Origin: Magnetococcales bacterium
GTDB taxonomy: Bacteria > Pseudomonadota > Magnetococcia > Magnetococcales > Magnetaquicoccaceae
NCBI GenBank assembly: GCA_015231915.1
Contig: JADGAR010000006.1
Span: forward strand, 32,259-96,258
DNA: 64,000 nt
Direction of reading: 5' to 3'
The position numbers and the translations under genes are program-made. Below, piece by piece: positions 56,249 through 64,000 of the stretch. The notes under the pieces were generated by a model. It made no database searches and was not told where the DNA came from. It worked only from the letters and a program-made list of their open reading frames with translations. The number at the start of each line of letters is the position of its first letter. The first letter of the stretch is position 1.

Positions 56249-57202
56249 ATGACCACCACGCGAATGTTCCCTGTTTTGGGTCTGTCAGGCTCTGTGTCGG
56301 CACCCTGCGACATCATGCATCTGGTGCTGCGTTCCTCCTCGCAGCCACCAAAATACATCCATTCCGCTCCCTCCATCACCGAGGGATCCTCCCGCCTCCT
56401 CCATGATGCGCAAAAAATTGTCTGGTTGACAGAGCAGGGGCGCATCACCCTTCTTGCGAATGAGGCGCCATGCATGGCCACGGACGGCGGCATGGCGTTC
56501 GTCGCCCGGCCATCCTTCCTGACGGCTTATGAAGCGCTCTGCAAGGAACCCTTTCCCTGGCAGGAATTCAAACCCGTTGGGGTGCAAACGCCTTCGGATA
56601 GCGAAGAGGAGAGACAAAAGTTTCCTGTCCTGCTGCGGGGGTTGGAAGAGAAACTGCTCGCCACGCAAACCCAGGCGGCGGTCGGCCCTGTGGAGTCACT
56701 GCTCGAACTCTGCAGACAAGCCACCAGGCGGATTCTTCAGCGCGGGCACGATATCGGTCATGAATATCTGAGCCATCCAACAGACTCCCCGCAATGGTTT
56801 GACGCCCTGGACCGCATGAAAGAAATCGGTTGGTTGGCAGCCCTCTGCACCCCAAAGCCTGACGTTGCGGACTTGTTGGTCGAGGCCTATGCATTCACCG
56901 GTCTTTCCATCCTGGAACGACAAGGAGAACAGTCAGCGTTGCTAAAATCCTTGTTCAATATGGGGATCCGACCGTTTCACCCGGAATTGCCGTCAAAAAA
57001 TTTTTTTGATTATATAAAAAACATGCGAACGACTTTAACTGTTCAAAAAGAATTCAAAAACAGTCAAATCATATTAAAACCAGTCATCCCTAAAAAAGAA
57101 TACAAAATGCCACCAAAAGATTATATAAAGACATGCATTCCTTTAAATATTATCAACATGGCGACACATCAAAATTTTAGACAAAAAAATGAAAATATAT
57201 AG
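56249..57202 (+). CDS. Unknown protein, second gene of the KGGVGR cassette
   Basis: A 317-residue protein of unknown family. The N-terminal 230 residues are encoded by GC-rich DNA and include PVESLLELCRQATRRILQRG and QWFDALDRMKEIGWLAAL, both helical; the last 75 residues (FFDYIKNMRTTLTVQKEFKN onward) are encoded by strongly AT-rich DNA (about 56990-57190) and are Lys/Asn-rich. It starts 1 bp after the preceding stop and overlaps the KGGVGR gene by 14 bp (57189-57202), so the three genes are translated together. No catalytic motif was found. Confidence 0.62.
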   Translation: MTTTRMFPVLGLSGSVSAPCDIMHLVLRSSSQPPKYIHSAPSITEGSSRLLHDAQKIVWLTEQGRITLLANEAPCMATDGGMAFVARPSFLTAYEALCKEPFPWQEFKPVGVQTPSDSEEERQKFPVLLRGLEEKLLATQTQAAVGPVESLLELCRQATRRILQRGHDIGHEYLSHPTDSPQWFDALDRMKEIGWLAALCTPKPDVADLLVEAYAFTGLSILERQGEQSALLKSLFNMGIRPFHPELPSKNFFDYIKNMRTTLTVQKEFKNSQIILKPVIPKKEYKMPPKDYIKTCIPLNIINMATHQNFRQKNENI

Positions 57203-59957
57203 CTTTTTTTCTTTCAAAGGTGGTGTCGGACGAACGGCGCTGATGAGCAACATCGGGGCCTATTGGGCCGAGCGTGGCGAGATCGTCCTGATGATCGACA
57301 TGGACCTGACCGCGCCGGGCCTCTCCTATTCTCCCCTGCTTGGGGAGTGGCTGCATGAAGATGGCACCAATAACGGTTTCAGCGATCTTCTGGAAACCTA
57401 TTTCCGGGGCCGCGCCACCCATCCGGACCAATTGCATTTCTTGCCGCCCCGGCATTTGATACGGGAAGTGCATCGGCCTGGCCCGAACGGGCTGCCACAA
57501 AAGGAGATGCCCTGGGGAAAAAAGCACGGCAAACGCGGGCGTCTGCTGGCCATTGACGCCATCCAGCAGCGCTGGTCGCGTCATGGCCCCGACCAGGGCG
57601 AACCGTCCACCGATGGCGAACAGAGCGACCCGGTTCCCTACCTGATCCGGGCCAATCTCCCCAACGCGATTCCACCCGAAGAGGGCTGGGGAGAGAGCGA
57701 AACCGCAGAAGAACACGCGCTGCGGGCACTGGCGCTGGCGATCCGGACGGATCTGGAGAACTGGCGCGACTCCGAGGTCCCGTCGCGCGGCATCGACCGG
57801 GTGCTCATCGACTGCCGCACCGGATTCCCCGAACTGGTGGAGATGACCCTGGGTTACCTTTCGGACCGCATGGTCCTGGTGGCCGGACTCAACGAACAGA
57901 ACCGGGCGGGGATGCGCCATTTGCTGGAGGCCCTGAAGAGCCGCATCGGCATTGGCGAGTTTCCCGGCACCCTGCGGCTGGTTTTTTCCCCCGTGCCGCG
58001 CAGTGACGACGAAATGCATGTGATCAACGCCCGGAAGGCGTGCGAACGAATCCTGGAGACCATGATGCGCACCGAGTCGTCGAGTCAGGCGCGGGAAAGC
58101 CTGCCCTCGATCTCTCTGCTCCATTACACCCCTTTGCTGGCCACGGGTGATTCTCCACTGGTCATTACCCAACCCCATCTGCTTTATGCCCAGGAGGTGC
58201 GGGAGATTGCCCGCTGGCTGGAGGGCAATTACCGAATGTCAGGAGTCATCGAGAATGTCAAGGAGCGGCTCGACGAAACCGCCGACCTCCTGGCATCCGC
58301 CATTCAGAAGGAGCAAAAAAAATCCAGCAAGCCCAAACGCAAAAATCCGGTAATCGGCTTGCCCCGCTGGGATTGGCCACTGCCCCCGGAGATGGACCCC
58401 ACAGCCCGCGAGGCAAAACGGGATGCCTTGCTCGCCTTCGCACCCGGCATCGCAGTGGACAGGGATCAATTCCTGAACGGATTGTCCTGGTCCGTTTCCA
58501 TGAGCATTGAGGATAAGGAAAAAATCCTCAAAGAGACGGAGGAGATGTCCGAATTCCGGGTGCAGGAACTGCGGACGATTTTCGCCGAGGAGCGTCAAAA
58601 ATTTTTATCGATGGACGAAAGTCTTTGGGAGCAGCTTCTGCAACGCTTTCGCGACCATCAAATGGATTGGGCAAGGCTCCTGGCTGGTCAAGAGGGTGTG
58701 AAACGCTTTCTCACAGCACCCTTGACAGGGGATCATCCGCACCAGAACTGGGAGTTATGGCCCGCATATTGGATTGCCAATGTCTATGATATGCACGACG
58801 AGTTCAATGACGCCCCTCGCCTGGCCCTGCTCCTGGACAAAGCGATTGAGGCTGCCCATGGGGATCCCAATAGCCTGGGTCAGCTTGCGGTGTTTCTGAA
58901 AACCAAAACCCAGGACATGGACCGGGCCGAAGAACTGTACCAGCGCGCCATTGATGCCGATCCACGTAACGCAATCAATCTGGGCAATTTCGCACTGTTC
59001 ATGCAGGATGTTCGCAAGAACATGGACTATGCGGAAGAGCTGTTCCAGCGCGCCATCGAGGCCGATCCTCAGCACGCAAACCATCTAGGCAATTTCGCAC
59101 TGTTCATGCATAAGGTCCGCAACAACATGGATTACGCGGAAGAGCTGTTCCAGCGCGCCATCGAGGCCGATCCTCGGCACGCAACCAATCTGGGCGATTT
59201 CGCACTGTTCATGGAGACTGTCCGCAACAACATGGACCGGGCCGAAGATCTGTACCAGCGCGCCATCGAGGCCGATCCTCGGCACGCTCACCATCTGGGC
59301 AATTTCGCAGTGTTCATGGAGACTGTCCGCAACAACATGGACCGGGCCGAAGAGCTGTACCAGCGCGCCATCGAGGCCGATCCTCGGTACGCTCTCCATC
59401 TGGGCAATTTCGCACTGTTCATGCAGAAGGTCCGCAACAACATGGATTACGCGGAAGAGCTGTACCAGCGCGCCATCGAGGCCGATCCTCGGCACGCCAA
59501 CAATCTGGGTAATTTCGCAGGTTTTATGGAGGATGTCCGCAACAACATAGATCGTGCCGAAGAGTTGTACCAGCGCGCCATTGAGGCCGATCCTCGTCAC
59601 GCCAACAATCTTGGCAATTTCTCCAGTTTTCTGCTGGCCAATGGCAAACGGGAGGCTGGCTTGACGCGGTTGCAGGCAGCCTTTGATCTGGCGCCCAAGG
59701 AGCGGGAGTTACAGGTGGAGTTGCTTTTTTATGCCGCAACCCATGCCCCCGACGCCTATCCCCGCGCGTTGGCCGAACTCAAGGAGCGCATCCAAGAGGG
59801 CTGCCGGTCTCCGGGGTGGAATCTGAAGACCCATGTGGAAATCGCACGGCAACGGCAGGATCCCCGGCTGGAACTGCTGACGCGCCTGGCTGCGGTGATC
59901 AGTGACGGGGCGGATCCCGCCATCCTGGAGGAACTGCCCCTCTGGCAGGAGGCCTGA
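57189..59957 (+). CDS. KGGVGR-motif P-loop NTPase with C-terminal TPR array
   Basis: A 922-residue protein. The N-terminus is a SIMIBI (ParA/MinD-like) P-loop domain with SFKGGVGRTALMSNIG: signature K10 is kept, but the invariant P-loop Lys is Arg (R15). VLMIDMDLTAPGLS gives the switch I-like DxD (D37, D39), and VLIDCRTGFPE the Walker B-like Asp. This is the 'KGGVGR variant' group. After a helical linker (about 340-570) comes an array of seven near-identical 35-residue TPRs (577-821) and more TPR-like helices to the end. Such variants occur with bacterial conflict systems; whether this one binds or hydrolyses nucleotide is open. It probably drives assembly or signalling with its two upstream partners. 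Confidence 0.82.
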   Translation: MKIYSFFSFKGGVGRTALMSNIGAYWAERGEIVLMIDMDLTAPGLSYSPLLGEWLHEDGTNNGFSDLLETYFRGRATHPDQLHFLPPRHLIREVHRPGPNGLPQKEMPWGKKHGKRGRLLAIDAIQQRWSRHGPDQGEPSTDGEQSDPVPYLIRANLPNAIPPEEGWGESETAEEHALRALALAIRTDLENWRDSEVPSRGIDRVLIDCRTGFPELVEMTLGYLSDRMVLVAGLNEQNRAGMRHLLEALKSRIGIGEFPGTLRLVFSPVPRSDDEMHVINARKACERILETMMRTESSSQARESLPSISLLHYTPLLATGDSPLVITQPHLLYAQEVREIARWLEGNYRMSGVIENVKERLDETADLLASAIQKEQKKSSKPKRKNPVIGLPRWDWPLPPEMDPTAREAKRDALLAFAPGIAVDRDQFLNGLSWSVSMSIEDKEKILKETEEMSEFRVQELRTIFAEERQKFLSMDESLWEQLLQRFRDHQMDWARLLAGQEGVKRFLTAPLTGDHPHQNWELWPAYWIANVYDMHDEFNDAPRLALLLDKAIEAAHGDPNSLGQLAVFLKTKTQDMDRAEELYQRAIDADPRNAINLGNFALFMQDVRKNMDYAEELFQRAIEADPQHANHLGNFALFMHKVRNNMDYAEELFQRAIEADPRHATNLGDFALFMETVRNNMDRAEDLYQRAIEADPRHAHHLGNFAVFMETVRNNMDRAEELYQRAIEADPRYALHLGNFALFMQKVRNNMDYAEELYQRAIEADPRHANNLGNFAGFMEDVRNNIDRAEELYQRAIEADPRHANNLGNFSSFLLANGKREAGLTRLQAAFDLAPKERELQVELLFYAATHAPDAYPRALAELKERIQEGCRSPGWNLKTHVEIARQRQDPRLELLTRLAAVISDGADPAILEELPLWQEA
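58917..59651 (+). repeat. Seven 105-bp tandem repeats encoding TPRs
   Basis: Units begin at 58917, 59022, 59127, 59232, 59337, 59442 and 59547, each exactly 105 bp and encoding MDRAEELYQRAIEADPRHA plus a 16-residue second part. Long DNA stretches such as CAGCGCGCCATCGAGGCC recur unchanged between units, so they are recent duplications or kept alike by recombination, not just protein-level repeats. Confidence 0.95.
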
Positions 59958-59977
59958 GACGATCCCCGCGCAACGTT

Positions 59978-60610
59978 TTACCAACTCCGGGGCACGAAAT
60001 CCGGGGCATTGGCCAGGCAGACGCTCGACCCGGTTTGGGCAATGACGAACAGACCCCGGCTCATGGCGAAACGATCCGCCTCGGATGCGATGACCATGCC
60101 AGCTACCGCACCATACACCCGACAATCCCCATAGCGGGGAAAAAAAGGCTTGAAACGGTCCAGCCGGACCAGATGCTCCTGAACATGCTCGGCAGTCAGA
60201 TGGCTCTTGACCTCGATGAGTACCGCCGCAACCGTATTGGCCAGCAACAGATCGATCTCCATCCGCTCCCCGGCAACGCTCTTTTTGACACGGGAAAACA
60301 CCTCGTCCACCGGAATGCCACGCGCCTGAAACATGGCTATGCAGGCAGGCTTGATCATCTCCTCGATATACTCTCCAAGACGACCGCCCAACCGCCCGAT
60401 CTGACGGCTGACCTCCTCGATCTTTCGGTCGGTCTGGACGGACAACTCCCGGATCAGGCTTTCCGTCTCCCGCATGCGGCTTTCCGTCTCCCGCATGCGA
60501 TGATCCGCCTCCCGCATGCGGCGATCCGCATCCTCGGCCATCGCCCGCATGCGGCGGTCGGTCTCCTGAAAGGATCTCCAGACATCATCGAGTGTCACGA
60601 CATCGGCCAT
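59978..60610 (-). CDS. Coiled-coil protein with PD-(D/E)XK-like domain (DUF3782 type)
   Basis: A 210-residue protein. Residues about 15-75 form a heptad-repeat coiled coil (DRRMREADHRMRETESRMRE), partly encoded by 21-bp DNA repeats. The C-terminal domain has MEIDLLLANTVAAVLIEVKS (117-136), a PD-(D/E)XK core with D120, E133 and K135, and VQEHLVRLDRFKPFFP. This plan matches DUF3782-type proteins, common in cyanobacteria and mobile-rich genomes, whose function is unknown; a nuclease role is inferred from the motif. It converges on the KGGVGR gene, 20 bp away, and may or may not be part of that cassette. Confidence 0.75.
   Translation of the reverse strand: MADVVTLDDVWRSFQETDRRMRAMAEDADRRMREADHRMRETESRMRETESLIRELSVQTDRKIEEVSRQIGRLGGRLGEYIEEMIKPACIAMFQARGIPVDEVFSRVKKSVAGERMEIDLLLANTVAAVLIEVKSHLTAEHVQEHLVRLDRFKPFFPRYGDCRVYGAVAGMVIASEADRFAMSRGLFVIAQTGSSVCLANAPDFVPRSW
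60459..60521. repeat. 21-bp tandem repeats encoding coiled-coil heptads
   Basis: Three 21-bp units (60459-60479, 60480-60500, 60501-60521) share TCCCGCATGCG; the first two differ at one base. On the minus strand each encodes one heptad of the form RMRE(T/A)(E/D)(S/H). Copy-number change would alter the coiled-coil length in whole heptads. Confidence 0.85.
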
Positions 60611-60664
60611 CGGCGCTCTCCATAAAAATTTCCTGCAATTTCGACAACGTTCCCGGCAAGAGGT

Positions 60665-61750
60665 TCAATGCAACCCCTCCGACAACATGGCAAAATATTG
60701 ATCCGCCACCCATTGCCAGTCCAGACCAAGGACCGTTTCCAAACCTCCCTCCCGACAACGGGCCAGCAAGGCCGGATCCCGCAGCAAAGCAGCGACATGC
60801 CCCGCCAAAGCGGCAACATCCTCCACATCCGCCAACATGCCATTCTCCCCGTGCCGGATCCAGTCCGCCGGCATCCCCATGCGGGTGGAAACCACCGGCA
60901 CCCCGCATGCCCAACTCTCCATCAACGCCTTGGGACCCCCCTCGTCCCGCGAGGCGATCACATACAGGTCCAGCGCCTGATAACAGCCGACAATCTCCCG
61001 GTAATCCTCCAGATAACGATGCCGCCAGGGAATCCCCAGCCGATCCAACCCCTGCTTGACATACCCCCGCGCCGGACCGGTCAACAACACCATCAATTCC
61101 GGATGCTCGCCGCGAATCCGCGCCATCACCTCCAAAAAGAGATCCGGCCCCTTCACCAGCTTCGGCTCGTTGCCATCCCCCCAGCCCACCCCGTCCTTCT
61201 GAAACGAACCAATGCAAAACGCCCCCTCCGGAATCCCCAACTCCCCCCGCAAACGGACCCGCAACCCCTCATCCGGCGGACGAAACGCTTGCAGATCCAC
61301 CCCCAATGGGATCACAATGATCTTCTCCCCCGGCACCCCCTGCTCCATGAGAATGCGCCGGGCAGTCGTACACGAAACGATCACCCTGCTGACCCGATCC
61401 AGCGCGCCGGGCAATTGGGCAAACAGCCTGCGCATATTGGGATCCGTGGAGTCCGGTTCACCATGAAACCAGATCACGTACAGCTTGTTGGAAGCATGCA
61501 ACCGCTCCCGCGGCCCGAAAAAATAGGCATACCGGTTGCCGAACAAAAGCACCTGATGGCGCAAATCCCACGGCGCGGTGATCACCGGCACCCGCTCCCC
61601 GATGCGCGCCTCCAGGCCTTTGGAAAGATAATAAGCGTCCCACTTGAACGACCAGTTGCCGGCGTCACCGACAAAATGAACCCGCCGCCGCATCCGGCCC
61701 GCCAGTTCCTGCCTCGCAACCTGCAACCCTCGGCGAATCCATGACTTCAT
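60665..61750 (-). CDS. Family 4 glycosyltransferase
   Basis: A 361-residue GT-B fold glycosyltransferase. The N-terminal half has VHFVGDAGNWSFKWDAYYLSKGLE; the C-terminal half has IPLGVDLQAFRPP, the donor-binding GSFQKDGVG and LVKGPDLFLEVMARI, and DLYVIASRDEGGPKALMESWACGVPVVS (compressed E-x7-E motif with Glu in DEGGPKALMESWA), typical of GT4. It probably extends a surface glycan. Its start overlaps the divergent deacetylase-like start by 10 bp, and GGGGTGG lies 4-5 bp ahead of ATG 61750, within the other gene. Confidence 0.88.
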   Translation of the reverse strand: MKSWIRRGLQVARQELAGRMRRRVHFVGDAGNWSFKWDAYYLSKGLEARIGERVPVITAPWDLRHQVLLFGNRYAYFFGPRERLHASNKLYVIWFHGEPDSTDPNMRRLFAQLPGALDRVSRVIVSCTTARRILMEQGVPGEKIIVIPLGVDLQAFRPPDEGLRVRLRGELGIPEGAFCIGSFQKDGVGWGDGNEPKLVKGPDLFLEVMARIRGEHPELMVLLTGPARGYVKQGLDRLGIPWRHRYLEDYREIVGCYQALDLYVIASRDEGGPKALMESWACGVPVVSTRMGMPADWIRHGENGMLADVEDVAALAGHVAALLRDPALLARCREGGLETVLGLDWQWVADQYFAMLSEGLH

Positions 61751-62895
61751 CCGACCACCCCATGCTCTACCTGCTCTATTCCGCCGACTACGAACTCTAC
61801 CTGGGGAGCAATCTCCTGGCAGAAGAGGAGGTCCTCATCCAACCCACCAATCTGCTGCTGGCCACCTGCCAACGCCTGGAAATCCCCATCACCCTCTTCG
61901 CCGACGTGGCCTGCCTCTGGCGCTACCGGGAACTGGGAAAAGACCGCTTCCCGGACATGGCCGAACTCCAGTTGCAAGAGGCCATCCGCCAAGGCCACGA
62001 TGTCCAGACCCACCTTCATCCCCACTGGGCCGCTACCACCTTCCAGGGAGCCGAATGCCGCTTCGACCCGGCCACCTACCTGCTGGGCACGCTCCATCCG
62101 GACCCGGCCCTGCGCGCCCGCATGACCGCATCCCTCCTGCAACGGGCCGCCCGCCATCTCACCGACCTCCTCTCCCCCATCGATCCCGACTACCGCTGCC
62201 TGGCCTTCCGCGCCGGCGGCTACGGTCTGCAACCCGACACCGCCATGATCCTCAACGCCCTCCTGACCTGCGGCTACCGGATCGACTCCAGCATCATCCC
62301 CGGACTGCGGCTCGCCAATCCCATGCAACGGGTGGATTTCTCCCAGGTCCCCGACCTGCCCAACTGGTGGCTCTCGCCGGAGGGAGGATTGACCTCCCCC
62401 GCCGCCCCCGGAACGCCTGCCATCCTGGAAATTCCCATCCCCGCCTGTCATCTCTCCGACCGGGAACGCCTCGCCATCCGCATCCCGGAGGCCCTGCGCG
62501 CCGCATGGGAGACCCTGCGCGGCCCCCCGCCACCACGCGGCACCCCCTGCAACGCGGCAGGCCCCGCCTGCTCAACGGCCAACCGCTGCAAAACCGCCTA
62601 TTGGCGCATGCGCGCCATTCTCGCACAGCGTTTCCAACGCCTGGAACTGGGCAACTCCCCAGGCGCCCTCAGCGCCTGCCTGCACCGCTACCTGAAGGAA
62701 TGCAAACCCTCCCGGCAGCCGGTCATGGTCTCCCTGAACTGTCATCCCAAGGGCTTGCGCCCTGCCCACCTGGCCACTCTGGAGCGCTTTCACGACACAC
62801 TGCTGACACACTGGAAAGAAAAAGTGCGCGCCATCACCTTTCAGCAGGCGTGGCGGCTTGCGCGGGGGAGACCGGTTCCACCGGGGGCATCATAA
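61741..62895 (+). CDS. Polysaccharide deacetylase-like (NodB-fold) protein
   Basis: A 384-residue protein with NodB-like features: LYSADYELYLGSN at the N-terminus with the first Asp, ITLFADVACLWRY, HDVQTHLHPHW near 91 with the His cluster that would bind metal, and CLAFRAGGYGLQPD. Such proteins deacetylate or otherwise process polysaccharides. It lacks a signal peptide, so it would work in the cytosol, or the fold serves another role. ATG 61741 overlaps the divergent glycosyltransferase start by 10 bp; ATG 61762 (MLYLLYSADYE) would remove the overlap and is equally plausible. Its 3' end overlaps the PilZ-type gene by 6 bp. Confidence 0.78.
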   Translation: MTSSDHPMLYLLYSADYELYLGSNLLAEEEVLIQPTNLLLATCQRLEIPITLFADVACLWRYRELGKDRFPDMAELQLQEAIRQGHDVQTHLHPHWAATTFQGAECRFDPATYLLGTLHPDPALRARMTASLLQRAARHLTDLLSPIDPDYRCLAFRAGGYGLQPDTAMILNALLTCGYRIDSSIIPGLRLANPMQRVDFSQVPDLPNWWLSPEGGLTSPAAPGTPAILEIPIPACHLSDRERLAIRIPEALRAAWETLRGPPPPRGTPCNAAGPACSTANRCKTAYWRMRAILAQRFQRLELGNSPGALSACLHRYLKECKPSRQPVMVSLNCHPKGLRPAHLATLERFHDTLLTHWKEKVRAITFQQAWRLARGRPVPPGAS

Positions 62896-64000
62896 ACCGG
62901 CACGCCGCTGCAACTCCTCGCGTTGCTTGCGGGCGATGTGCGCCAACACCACCTCCCGATGCTGGGGGGAGATGTGCTCGAAAAAGCAGGCCACACGGCG
63001 CTTGTTCTGCTCGTCCGGCTCCTGCACCACCACCACCCGCGCATAGGAGACCACCGGCTCGAACCGCTTGCCGTCCCGGCTCAACACCATGCGCACCTCC
63101 ACCGCATCCCCCTGTGCCACCCAGCTCTTGCAGGTGCGCCAGGCCAGACCGGTCCCGCTCAGATTGCCCGAATGGACCGCATCCCCTTCGGCGGTCAATC
63201 GCCTGGGCACGTCATGCGCGCTCAAGTCCAGCACTTCCAATGCCTCGTGCATGGCGGCCAGCTTGTCCGCCATGGAGCGATTGACCCCCCGCAACTCCCC
63301 CAGCATCTTGGCGGCCTGCCGGTTGATCTCCGCCATGTCCTCGTCCGCCTTGGCTGCGGTCACCTGACGGCCCCGCTGCTCCTTCAATTCCAGATAGGCC
63401 CTCATGTGGGCCAGCAATTGCGCAGCCACCGGCCCGCCGGGAGAACGCTGGATGAATTCACGCAAGATCGCTGCATACAACAAAGTCAGGTGTTGCAGGA
63501 ACTCCTCCTCGTTTTCGGAGTTGGCCTGCCGGAACAACTGGTCCAGATGATCCCGCAGCCAGTCGGCGGTACGCCGCGACTTGGCGTACATCTTGCGCAA
63601 AAACGCGACCAGCCCATCCACCTCGGCTTGCAGCTTGCGCTGCCGCGCGATTCGTTCCCGCACCGGAAAGTCCCGATGCAGTTGAAAGTATTGCGCGGCA
63701 CGCTCGAACGTCGGCTCGCCGATCACGATCCAGGCGATGGGAAACTCGTCATTGACCCGGTAGTCCTGCCGCCGGGGACCGGGCGGACGGCGATCCGGAC
63801 GCACGCGGGCGGCCATGCCTTCCGTCATCTCACGAACCGGGGCTTCCAGGATCCTCCGGGCGTCCTCCAGGGTTTGCTCCGCGTTGCCCGTGGGCAGGGG
63901 CGGGGTGTCGATGATCACGGGTTCCTTTTTCATGGGGTCCTCCGGCATGAAGACCTCCGGTTCGTCCCATATGGACGGCTCCGGAGGAAAGGTTTCCAGG
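62890..64000 (-). CDS. PilZ-domain protein, open at the right window edge
   Basis: A protein of at least 347 residues. The C-terminal part (about 245-325 from ATG 63933) resembles a PilZ c-di-GMP receptor: VPRRLTAEG with Arg residues, then HSGNLSGTGLAWRT, which fits (D/N)xSxxG, and VSYARVVVVQ. The middle is helical (LRKMYAKSRRTADWLRDHLD, LLAHMRAYLELKEQRGR), and DYRVNDEFPIAWI may be a second PilZ-like strand region. ATGs at 63948 and 63933 both have GGAGG upstream, but the frame stays open and protein-like (EPSIWDEPEVF) to base 64000, so the true start may be outside the window. It probably responds to the c-di-GMP made by cyclases such as the one at 9454. Confidence 0.72.
   Translation of the reverse strand, partial: LETFPPEPSIWDEPEVFMPEDPMKKEPVIIDTPPLPTGNAEQTLEDARRILEAPVREMTEGMAARVRPDRRPPGPRRQDYRVNDEFPIAWIVIGEPTFERAAQYFQLHRDFPVRERIARQRKLQAEVDGLVAFLRKMYAKSRRTADWLRDHLDQLFRQANSENEEEFLQHLTLLYAAILREFIQRSPGGPVAAQLLAHMRAYLELKEQRGRQVTAAKADEDMAEINRQAAKMLGELRGVNRSMADKLAAMHEALEVLDLSAHDVPRRLTAEGDAVHSGNLSGTGLAWRTCKSWVAQGDAVEVRMVLSRDGKRFEPVVSYARVVVVQEPDEQNKRRVACFFEHISPQHREVVLAHIARKQREELQRRAGL

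Noticed and set aside
58917..59651. Possible CRISPR array
   Set aside because: Units are 105 bp without unique spacers and translate in frame as TPRs.

Overview
The window is a GC-rich, gene-dense stretch of chromosome from a Gram-negative, motile proteobacterium. It shows type IV pili (pilMNOPQ plus three PilT/PilU-type ATPases), a flagellin-glycosylation type locus (Maf/DUF115 with legionaminic/pseudaminic-type sugar genes), chemotaxis proteins and many two-component and c-di-GMP proteins. ParC has alphaproteobacterial features. The mixture would fit the Magnetococcia or another deep-branching relative of the Alphaproteobacteria, but that is inference: no rRNA, tRNA or magnetosome gene is present to fix the taxon.

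Layout. 0-5.2 kb: parC (cut by the left edge) and recA on the minus strand, divergent from pilT, which is followed by two FlgO-like lipoprotein genes. 5.2-7.1 kb: an Rpn-type nuclease gene and a TauE/SafE exporter. 7.2-11.8 kb: two tandem pilU-like genes, a REC-PAS-GGDEF diguanylate cyclase and a periplasmic binding-protein-like gene, very tightly packed. 11.8-17.1 kb: a probable defence island, with an AAA ATPase coupled to a PD-(D/E)XK-like protein, a TIR-NACHT (NLR-like) protein whose C-terminal half contains an AT-rich patch, and an orphan MNT nucleotidyltransferase overlapping a PHP phosphoesterase. 17.9-25.1 kb: a NIT-domain chemoreceptor, a TPR-glycosyltransferase, two SEL1 proteins and a large exported protein of unknown function. 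25.1-35.1 kb (minus): a long run from hybrid histidine kinase to REC-ATPase, Maf, LegB-like dehydratase, LegC-like aminotransferase and PtmE-like nucleotidyltransferase. 35.3-41.0 kb: two more TPR-glycosyltransferases, an OmpR-type regulator and a hybrid kinase. 41.0-47.6 kb: rsmA, a HEPN-MNT pair, an unknown gene, plsC, rpoH and a class A penicillin-binding protein gene. 47.7-54.5 kb: pilMNOPQ-aroB, then a CheX-like gene. 54.7-60.0 kb: a second accessory patch with a broken MNT-HEPN module and a compact three-gene cassette ending in a KGGVGR P-loop/TPR protein with near-identical 105-bp repeats. 60.0-64.0 kb: a coiled-coil nuclease-like gene, a GT4 glycosyltransferase, a polysaccharide-deacetylase-like gene and a PilZ-type gene open at the right edge.

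How the parts work together. Pilus assembly (pilMNOPQ), retraction (pilT, two pilU) and second-messenger genes (diguanylate cyclase, PilZ) form a surface-motility theme. The Maf-centred cluster and the TPR-glycosyltransferases form a surface-glycosylation theme. Two accessory patches carry NTPase-centred modules that look like conflict or antiphage systems. The least familiar is the 55.3-60.0 kb cassette; its two upstream proteins match no family I recognise.
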